From positions 1-7,641 of the forward strand of contig JAOPVG010000195.1 of the NCBI GenBank assembly GCA_025966255.1: DNA of 7,641 nucleotides, written 5' to 3'. Positions within the stretch are counted from its first letter, which is position 1. Each line of letters starts with the position of its first letter. This stretch comes from Jatrophihabitans sp. Lineage in GTDB: Bacteria > Actinomycetota > Actinomycetes > Mycobacteriales > Jatrophihabitantaceae. Shown piece by piece: positions 1 to 5,517 of the stretch. The position numbers and the translations under genes were made by a program. The notes below the pieces were generated by a model. It was given only the letters and a program-made list of their open reading frames with translations. It was not told where the DNA came from and searched no databases.

Positions 1-1436
1 CCGGCGCCGTCGTCTGTCCGGGTTTCGTCGACATCCACACGCACTCGGATCTCACGCTGCTCGCGAATCCGACGGCGCCGAGCAAGGTGCGGCAGGGCGT
101 CACCACCGAGGTCGTCGGCAACTGCGGGCTCGGCGTCGCGCCGCTGCCCGACGGCGCCGATCACGTCGCGATCCGCGCAGCGGTGAGCTATCTCGACCTG
201 GATCCCGCGGTGGCCTGGACCTGGCGCGACCTGCCGGGCTACCTGGCGGCGCTGGAGGCCGCGCGCCCGAGCGTCAACGTCGCCTCGCTCGTGGCCCACC
301 TCGTCCTGCGCGGCGGGGTGGTCGGCTTCGACGACCGACCGGCCACGGGCGCCGAGATCGACACGATGTGCGCGCTGCTCGACGACGCTCTCGACGCCGG
401 CGCGATCGGGCTGTCCACCGGCCTGGTCTACGCGCCGCTGACCTTCTCCCGCGATGAGGAGCTCCTCGCGCTCGCCCGCACTGTTGCGCGACACGGGAAG
501 GTGTTCACGTGGCACGTCCGAAACTACGACGACGACCTGATCCCGTCGGTGCAGCAGGCGCTCGACGTCGCGCGACGGACGGGTTGCCGCACCCAGATCT
601 CGCACCTTGCGGTGGTCGGTCGGCGCAACTGGGGTGCCGTGTCGGCGGCGCTGGATCTCGTCGACGGCGCCCGGGCCGCGGGTCTCTCCGTGGGCGTCGA
701 CATCTACCCCTACCTGCACGGCAACGCACCGCTCGCGCAGTTGCTGCCGGCCTGGGTGCAGGAGGGCGGCCTGGACGCTCGCCGCGAGCAATTGCAGCAC
801 GCAGCGGTCCGGACGGCGATCCGATCGGAGTGGGTCGACCGGGCCGTGCCCTGGTCGGAGATCACGATCAGCTGGGTGGCTGATCCGGACCGTTCGGGCG
901 TCCTCGGCCGCAGTGTCGCCGACCTGGCCGTCGAGCAGGGGGTCGCCGGTGACGACGTGGTGCTGGACCTGCTCGCCGGCCTCGGCACCGGAGTGATGAT
1001 GGTGGCCGGCGGCCGCAGCGAAGGCGACCTGCGTACGGTGCTCGCCCATCCGGCCACCGTCGTCGCCTCCGACGGGCTGTCCCTCGATCCCGACGGCGTC
1101 ACGGGCGCCGGCGTACCGCACCCGCGCAGCTATGGCTGCTTCCCCCGGTACCTGTCGCGCTACGCCGCCACCGACCCCGCCGGCTTCGCGGAGGCCGTGG
1201 CCCGGTGCACGTCGCGCCCGGCCCAGCTGGCCGGCCTCGCCGACCGCGGGTGGCTACGCGTGGGCGCTCCGGCCGATCTGGTGGTGTTCCGCCCGGGCCG
1301 GCTCACCGACCGGGCTACGTTCACCGACCCGCAGCAGTTCGCCGCGGGCATCGACCTCGTCGTCGTCAACGGCGACATCGTCGTCGACGGCGAACGCCAC
1401 ACCGGGCAGCGGCCCGGGCAGGTGCTGCGCACATGA
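1..1436 (+). CDS. N-acyl-D-amino-acid deacylase (D-aminoacylase family amidohydrolase), 5' end missing
   Basis: This is a zinc-dependent amidohydrolase of the D-aminoacylase family, which removes the acyl group from N-acyl-D-amino acids in the cytoplasm. The reading frame is already open at base 3 and ends with TGA at 1434-1436. About 477 codons are visible, so perhaps the first 50-60 residues lie outside the window. Family landmarks appear in the expected order: PGFVDIHTHSD with the metal-binding His-x-His (His codons at 36 and 42), QGVTTEVVGNCG with the metal-ligand Cys (codon at 123), a His in TWHVR (513), a His in QISH (603), the catalytic Asp in ASDG (1071), and HPRSYG (from 1119). All metal and catalytic positions I can recognise are kept. 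TWHVRNYDDD is a variant of the more usual THxRxE segment. The substrate cannot be read from the sequence. A second amidohydrolase starts 28 bases downstream, suggesting a small catabolic operon. Confidence 0.9.
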   Translation, partial: GAVVCPGFVDIHTHSDLTLLANPTAPSKVRQGVTTEVVGNCGLGVAPLPDGADHVAIRAAVSYLDLDPAVAWTWRDLPGYLAALEAARPSVNVASLVAHLVLRGGVVGFDDRPATGAEIDTMCALLDDALDAGAIGLSTGLVYAPLTFSRDEELLALARTVARHGKVFTWHVRNYDDDLIPSVQQALDVARRTGCRTQISHLAVVGRRNWGAVSAALDLVDGARAAGLSVGVDIYPYLHGNAPLAQLLPAWVQEGGLDARREQLQHAAVRTAIRSEWVDRAVPWSEITISWVADPDRSGVLGRSVADLAVEQGVAGDDVVLDLLAGLGTGVMMVAGGRSEGDLRTVLAHPATVVASDGLSLDPDGVTGAGVPHPRSYGCFPRYLSRYAATDPAGFAEAVARCTSRPAQLAGLADRGWLRVGAPADLVVFRPGRLTDRATFTDPQQFAAGIDLVVVNGDIVVDGERHTGQRPGQVLRT

Positions 1437-1464
1437 GGCGCGGCCGACCCAGGAGGACCAGGCA

Positions 1465-1815
1465 ATGATCGACGTGCACACCCACTGCCACCTCGCGGAG
1501 CACTGGGGTTGCGAGTGGCACCGCAACTGGCAACCGGTCTACGGGCACGAGTACGCCGATCACCGCCCCGCTGACTACGACGCGGCCATGTCGGCCGGCG
1601 GGGTCGAGCTCGCGTTCGTCTTCGGGCTGCGCGCCACTCGCTCGGGCGTGATCACGCCGAACGCGTACGTCCAGAACTTCTGTGCCGAGACGGAGACGCC
1701 GACGATCGGATTCATCGCGCTGGACCTCGCCGATGCGGACGTGCTCGACCAACTCGGCGACGGCATCGCCCGCGGTCTGCGTGGAGTGAAGCTCTATGCC
1801 GTCCTCGCAAGCTGA
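1465..1815 (+). pseudogene. Truncated metal-dependent amidohydrolase (116 residues of an expected ~280)
   Basis: The ATG at 1465 has a near-perfect ribosome binding site, AGGAGG at 1451-1456, 8 bases upstream. The protein begins MIDVHTHCHL, with the metal-binding His-x-His of TIM-barrel amidohydrolases (amidohydrolase-2 type). It continues with recognisable family segments (FVFGLRAT, TPTIGFIALD) up to GLRGVKLYAVLA. It then stops at TGA 1813-1815, just where the family normally continues into the second half of the barrel with the remaining metal ligands. The usual length from memory is about 280-300 residues. The product therefore lacks most of the active site and is very unlikely to be an enzyme. 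The DNA after the break encodes unrelated-looking protein in another frame, so a deletion or rearrangement near 1805-1812 fits better than a point mutation. It probably once formed an operon with the deacylase upstream. Confidence 0.75.
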
Positions 1816-2003
1816 TCGAGTCGAACAACGGCGAGTTCGGCCGGGCCGCAGGCGTCAACTTCGCCGAAGGCTACAGCCGGATGAACAACGAGACGCACAG
1901 CTTGCTACCCGTGACCCCGGCGGCGGCTGCGGCCGATCCGCTGACCCGGCACCTCACGTACTCGCAGATCGATCTGCGGGCGAGCTACCCGGTCGACCGC
2001 TGA
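1809..2003 (+). pseudogene. 3' remnant of an unidentified gene fused behind the broken amidohydrolase
   Basis: From about 1809 the third reading frame gives a protein-like tail of 64 residues starting KLIESNNGEFGRAAG and ending YSQIDLRASYPVDR, with a stop at 2001-2003. Its composition looks like real coding sequence (mixed charged, aromatic and hydrophobic residues, GC-rich third positions), unlike the other two frames. It does not resemble the C-terminus of amidohydrolases known to me, and I could not assign it to a family. There is no credible start codon with a ribosome binding site. The simplest reading is that it is the 3' end of another gene, brought next to the amidohydrolase by the same deletion or rearrangement. 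A frameshifted but native C-terminus of a divergent amidohydrolase is less likely but cannot be excluded. Confidence 0.45.
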
Positions 2004-2057
2004 CCGCAGATGGGACGACCGAGGCCGGCCGGGTGTGGGACGACGCGACGTGACGCG

Positions 2058-2738
2058 TCAGAAGTCGCCGCCGAAGTCGTTGGGGACACGCAGGTTGGCC
2101 CCGAACACCGCGGCCTGTGTGCGGCGTTGCATGCCGAGCTTGGCGAGCAGGCTGGAGACGTTGTTCTTCACGGTCTTCTCGGCGAGGAAGAGTCGTTCGC
2201 CGATCTGACGGTTCGTCAGGCCCTCCGCGATCAGCACCAGGATCCGGCGCTCCTGCGGGTTGAGGGATGCGACCCGCGCGTCTTCCTGCTTGCCTTCGCG
2301 GATGCGGCGCAGGACGCGGTCGGTCACGGACGGATCGAGCAACGACTGCCCCGCCGCGACCTGGCGTACTGCGTCGACGAGGTTCGAGCCGCGGATCTGC
2401 TTGAGCACGTAGCCGGCTGCTCCGGCGAGCACCGCCGCGAAGATCGCCTCGTCGTCGTCGTAGGACGTGAGGATCAAGCACCGCACCTGCGGCTGCTCAT
2501 CACGGATGACCCGGCACACCTCGATGCCACTGCCGTCCGGCAGCCGCCCGTCGAGGATGGCGACATCGGGCTGGACGGCGGGAATGCGTCGGAGCGCCTC
2601 CGCGACCGTCCCCGCCTCGCCGACGACCTCGAAGTCTTCGACGCCGTTGAGCAGTTCGGCGAGCCCGCGACGCACGATTTCGTGGTCGTCGAGCAGGAAG
2701 ATTCGCGTGATCGACGCGGGTCGGTCCGCTGCCGTCAT
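2058..2738 (-). CDS. DevR/DosR-like response regulator (NarL/FixJ family)
   Basis: A complete 226-residue two-component response regulator. The receiver domain (about residues 11-125) has the acidic pair D17/D18, the phospho-acceptor Asp63 in LDGRLPDG, Thr91 in ILTSY and Lys113. The C-terminal LuxR/NarL helix-turn-helix (about 158-215) contains EGLTNRQIGERLFLAEKTVK and LLAKLGMQRRTQAAVF. From memory this matches mycobacterial DosR almost segment by segment, including residues corresponding to the DNA-contacting K179, K182 and N183 (here K188, K191, N192). DosR controls the response to hypoxia, nitric oxide and CO. The start at 2738 is supported by a GAGGAG ribosome binding site 11 bases upstream. 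The gene lies 100 bases behind the DevS-like sensor on the same strand. A DosR-type operator is found in the nearby divergent region, so the binding specificity is probably conserved. Membership of the DosR subgroup is an inference; the NarL/FixJ assignment is firm. Confidence 0.92.
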   Translation of the reverse strand: MTAADRPASITRIFLLDDHEIVRRGLAELLNGVEDFEVVGEAGTVAEALRRIPAVQPDVAILDGRLPDGSGIEVCRVIRDEQPQVRCLILTSYDDDEAIFAAVLAGAAGYVLKQIRGSNLVDAVRQVAAGQSLLDPSVTDRVLRRIREGKQEDARVASLNPQERRILVLIAEGLTNRQIGERLFLAEKTVKNNVSSLLAKLGMQRRTQAAVFGANLRVPNDFGGDF

Positions 2739-2749
2739 GGGCGTATTGA

Positions 2750-2755
2750 CTCCTC
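2750..2755 (-). promoter_or_regulatory. Ribosome binding site of the response regulator
   Basis: GAGGAG on the minus strand, 11 bases before the ATG at 2738. It fixes the start, because the frame remains open upstream into the sensor gene with no other supported start. Confidence 0.6.
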
Positions 2756-2838
2756 GGATGATTTTGTGGCTGCCCCAGCACACCACACTGCTTGCCAAGT
2801 CGGAACACGACGGACCGGACGACCGGGCCCCTGCTCGG

Positions 2839-4086
2839 TCAGATCGGATCTGTCCCGCTGCCAAGATCGACGCGCGGGAACCGGCTTCGCTCGCGCTGGA
2901 GGGGCCCGTCGCCGCCGTGACGCAGCCCGAACACCTGAGTGCGGATCTCGTCGATCGTCTCGTCGAGCTCGACGATGTGACGACGCAATCGCGCGGCCAG
3001 GTTCGGCTCGAGCCCGCCGTCGGCGACCCGCTGCAGACCCATTCCGGCGGCGAACAGTCGCTGCATGACGTTGTCGTGGAGATCCTCGGCGATCCGGTGC
3101 CGCTCCTCGAGCACCCGCAGCCCTTCGGCGTCGGCGCGGGCATCGTTCAGCTGCAGGGCCAGCGCCACCTGGTCGGCGAAGGTCGTGGCCAAGTCGAGGT
3201 CCCGCGGCGTGAAGGCAAGCCGGTCGACGGTACGGATCAACAAGACGGCTCCCCGCAGCCCCTTCGCGTCGACCAGCGGCGCGATCATGACCGGGCCGAA
3301 ATTCTCGACGTTCTCGAAATCGGCATTCACCATGGGCACCATGTCGGTCAGCCGGCTCTCGCCGGTCATCATGGCGCGACCCATCGGCGAATTGCCCGGC
3401 TCGAACACCAGGCCGCGGAAGTAGTCGGCGCCGAGCCCGACGGTCACCGTCACCTTGAGCCGACCGTCCTCGGTGGGCAGCACCAGCGCGCCGTAGTCGG
3501 CCTCGGCGACGTGCAGGGCCCGGGACACGACCTCCAGGAGCATGTCCACGTCTGCGTCGGCGAGCAGGGCGCGGGCGATCTCACCCGAGGCGTTGAGCCA
3601 GTTCCGGCTGCGCCGCGCGTCCTCGTACAGCCGGGCGTTCTCGATCGCCGTGCCCGACGTCGCCGCCAGCGCACCGATCAGCTCTTCGTCCTCGGCGCTG
3701 AACACGCCCGCCTCGGGCTCGGCGAGATACAGCTCGCCGAACGGCTCGCCGCGCACCGAGATCAACGCCCGCAGAGACGGCAGAGACGCCGGGGACAGCG
3801 AATCGTGCAACGGGAAGCCGCCGGCCTGGATCCGCGCCGCCGTCTCCTCGTCGATGCCGGCGTGGACGAGCTGCTGGAGCGCGGCGTGTGCACCGATGAC
3901 ACCGAGGGCGCCGCCCCCCGCGCCGACCAGCTCGCAGGCGGCCTGCACGATGCGGTCGAGCGCGGCGTTGAGGGACAGATCGCTGGTGATCGCGCGGTGG
4001 GCTTCGACGAGCCTGCGCACTGGGGCCGGATCCGCGACAACGGTCGGCACCGGATCGGGCTGGCTGACAGCCATTCGACCGGGCAT
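2839..4086 (-). CDS. DevS/DosT-like GAF-GAF sensor lacking the histidine kinase ATPase domain
   Basis: A 415-residue cytosolic sensor related to DevS/DosT, the heme-GAF sensors that signal to DosR. The first GAF domain covers about residues 36-155 (VRGEPFGELYLAE, GTAIENARLY) and the second about 170-312 (FADQVALALQLN). They are followed by the HisKA_3 dimerisation helix with predicted phosphoacceptor His337 in ERHRIAEDLHDNVMQRLF, and its second helix (DETIDEIRTQVFGLR). The protein ends about 26 residues later. The HATPase_c domain that normally follows (about 150-200 residues, N, G1 and G2 boxes) is absent, and only 100 bases separate the stop from the response regulator, so it is not frameshifted nearby. 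By comparison from memory the first GAF domain also looks short in the region that carries the heme His in DevS. The start at 4086 is chosen for GAGGA 9 bases upstream; in-frame ATGs also lie at 4119 and 4074. It may be an ATPase-less sensor or a decayed kinase. Confidence 0.85.
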   Translation of the reverse strand: MPGRMAVSQPDPVPTVVADPAPVRRLVEAHRAITSDLSLNAALDRIVQAACELVGAGGGALGVIGAHAALQQLVHAGIDEETAARIQAGGFPLHDSLSPASLPSLRALISVRGEPFGELYLAEPEAGVFSAEDEELIGALAATSGTAIENARLYEDARRSRNWLNASGEIARALLADADVDMLLEVVSRALHVAEADYGALVLPTEDGRLKVTVTVGLGADYFRGLVFEPGNSPMGRAMMTGESRLTDMVPMVNADFENVENFGPVMIAPLVDAKGLRGAVLLIRTVDRLAFTPRDLDLATTFADQVALALQLNDARADAEGLRVLEERHRIAEDLHDNVMQRLFAAGMGLQRVADGGLEPNLAARLRRHIVELDETIDEIRTQVFGLRHGGDGPLQRERSRFPRVDLGSGTDPI

Positions 4087-4095
4087 TCGACGGGG

Positions 4096-4100
4096 TCCTC
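4096..4100 (-). promoter_or_regulatory. Ribosome binding site selecting the sensor start
   Basis: GAGGA on the minus strand, 9 bases before the ATG at 4086. The alternative ATG at 4119 has only a GGGGGAG stretch 13 bases away, and the ATG at 4074 has none, so 4086 is preferred. Confidence 0.45.
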
Positions 4101-4280
4101 GCCGCGCAAGCGCTGTCATGGTGCTGATAAGGCTCCCCCGCAGGCCGAACGGTACAGCCCGTCGGTCCGACGGGCCCCCGGCCGGCCAGCGCGCGCCCCC
4201 GCGGCGCTGATTGACCACAGGTCCCTGACTCGCCCGTTCGCCCCCGCAAACGGCCCCCATCGCGAGTAAGGGATCTGTGA

Positions 4281-4285
4281 AGGAG
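4281..4285 (+). promoter_or_regulatory. Strong ribosome binding site without a large gene behind it
   Basis: AGGAG (within AAGGAGA) 8 bases before the GTG at 4294. It lies 104 bases before guaB3, so it cannot serve guaB3 directly; it marks the leader ORF or an RNA element. Confidence 0.4.
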
Positions 4286-4293
4286 ACTTTGCC

Positions 4294-4386
4294 GTGTCCT
4301 CTCTCGGGGTCCCAGGGCCCGGGGGCCCGCACCGGCGGGACTTTGGTCCCGCACTCCCCGGTTACCGGGCGTACGGCAGACTCTGA
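4294..4386 (+). CDS. Possible 30-residue leader ORF before guaB3
   Basis: A GTG at 4294 is preceded at ideal spacing (8 bases) by AGGAG at 4281-4285, one of the best ribosome binding sites in the window. It opens a 30-codon frame (MSSLGVPGPGG... ending YRAYGRL) that stops at 4384-4386, 3 bases before the guaB3 ATG. guaB3 itself has no clear ribosome binding site, so translation of guaB3 could depend on coupling to this leader. The peptide is rich in Gly, Pro and Arg and matches no family I know. Against it: the DosR-like box lies inside the ORF. If the main promoter is controlled from that box, transcription would begin downstream and the leader would not be made. It would then be used only from a second, upstream promoter. 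Alternatively, the ORF is accidental. Confidence 0.35.
   Translation: MSSLGVPGPGGPHRRDFGPALPGYRAYGRL
4334..4353. promoter_or_regulatory. DosR/DevR-box-like operator
   Basis: The 20 bases GGCGGGACTTTGGTCCCGCA match the published mycobacterial DosR consensus TTSGGGACTWWAGTCCCSAA at 16 of 20 positions, including both GGGAC and GTCCC half-sites. Bases 4335-4352 form a perfect inverted repeat with 7-base arms and a TTTG centre. The centre of the box lies about 46 bases before the guaB3 ATG. This is close to the place DosR uses relative to the transcription start if guaB3 is transcribed as a leaderless message. The adjacent gene pair encodes a DosR-like regulator, which makes the match more credible. 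The same inverted repeat would also form a hairpin in RNA, so an RNA role is an alternative. Confidence 0.65.
4357..4369. repeat. 13-base palindrome between the DosR-like box and guaB3
   Basis: CCCGGTTACCGGG is a perfect inverted repeat around a central T, 3 bases after the DosR-like box and 20 bases before the guaB3 ATG. It could be a second operator overlapping the promoter or a small RNA stem. Nothing in the sequence tells which protein, if any, binds it. Confidence 0.35.
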
Positions 4387-4389
4387 GAT

Positions 4390-5517
4390 ATGCCCGAGAC
4401 AGTGGAGATCGGCCTGGGCCGTAGCGCCCGCCGCGGTTACCACCTCGCCGACATCGCCCTGATGCCGACCCGACGGACCCGGGGCTCGGCGATGGTGTCG
4501 ACCACGTGGCAGATCGATGCCCACACCTTCGAGCTGCCCTTCGTGGCCGCCCCGTCGGACGCGACGGTGTCGCCGGCCACCGCGGTCGAGGTCGAGCGGC
4601 TGGGCGGTCTGGCCGTGCTGGACGGCGAGGGGCTGTGGAGCCGGTACGACGATCCCGCGGCCGAGCTGGCCAAGCTGCACGGCGAAACCGCCACGCTGCA
4701 ACGCGTCTACGCAACGCCGGTGTCCCCTGAGCTGCTGCGGGCCCGCATCGCCGACTTGCGGCGCTCCAACGTGCGCGTCGCGGTGCGGCTGTCGCCGCAG
4801 AACACCGCTGAACTCGCGCCGCACGCCCTGGCCGAAGGCGTCGACCTGCTCGTCATCCAGGGGACGGTCATCTCGGCCGAACACGTCGCCCGCGAGAACG
4901 AGCCGGGGCTCAACCTCAAGACCTTCATCGCCGACCTCGACGTTCCCGTGCTCGTCGGTGGGGTCACGAACTATCAGACGGCGCTGCACCTGATGCGCAC
5001 CGGCGCCGCCGGCGTGATCATCGGCTACGGATCCCATCTGGGCTCGTCCACGCACTCGACGTTGGGAATCGAGGTCCCGATGGCCACCGCGATCGTCGAT
5101 GCCGCCGCCGCGCGCCGCGACTATCTCGACGAGACCGGCGGGCGCTATGTCCACCTCGTGGCCTACGGCGACATGTCGACGGGCGGCGACATCGCCAAGG
5201 CGCTCGCGTGCGGGGCCGACGCCGTCATGCTCGGCGAGCCGCTGGCCGCCGCGACCGAGGCACCCGGTTACGGCCGCTATTGGGACGCGACGGCGGCCCA
5301 CCCGCGAGTGCCGCGCTCGGCCGTGGTCGACTTCGGCATCGGCACGTCGGCCGACGACGAGCCGGTGAGTCTCGAGGAACTGCTCGTCGGGCCGACATCG
5401 GACCCCACCGGCGAGCGCAATCTCTTCGGTGCGGTACGCAGGGTCATGGGCAAGTGCGGGTACTCCACGCTCAAGGAGTTTCAGAAGGCAGAGTTGATCG
5501 TGACAGGTGAACGATGA
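4390..5517 (+). CDS. guaB3: GuaB3 family IMP dehydrogenase-related protein
   Basis: A 375-residue TIM-barrel protein of the GuaB3 group, the same length as the mycobacterial one as I recall it. Family landmarks are VEIGLGRSARRGY at the start, LGGLAVLDGEGLWSRY (71-86), LLVIQGT (153-159), the barrel segment GAAGVIIGYG (205-214), MATAIVDAAAARRDYLDETG (231-250), GDIAKALACGADAVMLG (266-282) and GYSTLKEFQKAEL near the end. There is no CBS (Bateman) insertion. IMP dehydrogenases oxidise IMP to XMP for GTP synthesis; GuaB3 activity in actinobacteria is not established to my knowledge. The active-site loop (212-222) contains no catalytic Cys, and the usual ADGG ribose-binding motif reads AYGD (258-261), with Tyr259 in place of Asp. 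No ribosome binding site stands before the ATG, suggesting leaderless or coupled translation. Its stop overlaps fgd by 4 bases. Confidence 0.88.
   Translation: MPETVEIGLGRSARRGYHLADIALMPTRRTRGSAMVSTTWQIDAHTFELPFVAAPSDATVSPATAVEVERLGGLAVLDGEGLWSRYDDPAAELAKLHGETATLQRVYATPVSPELLRARIADLRRSNVRVAVRLSPQNTAELAPHALAEGVDLLVIQGTVISAEHVARENEPGLNLKTFIADLDVPVLVGGVTNYQTALHLMRTGAAGVIIGYGSHLGSSTHSTLGIEVPMATAIVDAAAARRDYLDETGGRYVHLVAYGDMSTGGDIAKALACGADAVMLGEPLAAATEAPGYGRYWDATAAHPRVPRSAVVDFGIGTSADDEPVSLEELLVGPTSDPTGERNLFGAVRRVMGKCGYSTLKEFQKAELIVTGER

Larger units (their letters stand above)
4087..4389. promoter_or_regulatory. Divergent control region between the sensor/regulator pair and the guaB3-fgd-fbiC operon
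   Basis: A 303-base stretch without a large gene, between divergently oriented units. It must hold the promoters of both. I see no convincing standard -35/-10 pair on either strand, which is common in GC-rich actinobacteria. Its right third is densely structured: a strong ribosome binding site at 4281-4285, a possible leader ORF (4294-4386), a DosR-box-like inverted repeat (4334-4353) and a second palindrome (4357-4369). The left two thirds (4120-4270) show only a GTCCC half-site near 4221 and no other structure I can support. Confidence 0.7.

Noticed and set aside
2011..2044. Direct repeat TGGGACGAC at 2011-2019 and 2036-2044.
   Set aside because: Two copies of a 9-base GC-rich word with no symmetry or link to a promoter; likely chance. 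No CRISPR array, tRNA, rRNA or insertion sequence was seen in the window.
2042..2059. Small hairpin GACGCG/CGCGTC at the convergent ends of the pseudogene and the response regulator, considered as a terminator.
   Set aside because: The stem is only 6 bp, overlaps the regulator stop codon, and has no T-run on either strand; such hairpins arise by chance in GC-rich DNA.
4209..4228. Possible second DosR box on the sensor side of the divergent region.
   Set aside because: Only the GTCCC half-site is good; I count about 9 of 20 consensus positions, which is not enough to call a site.
2467..4269. A 600-codon open frame on the plus strand opposite the sensor gene.
   Set aside because: Its translation is low-complexity (Arg, Gly, Asp, Val, His rich) with no family motif. 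The minus strand encodes a clear GAF-GAF-HisKA sensor over the same bases. Long antisense frames are expected in DNA this GC-rich.
4120..5301. Open frame upstream of the sensor start that would add about 400 residues to its N-terminus.
   Set aside because: It runs antisense through guaB3 and the divergent control region and shows no domain. GAF homology starts only after about 4086.
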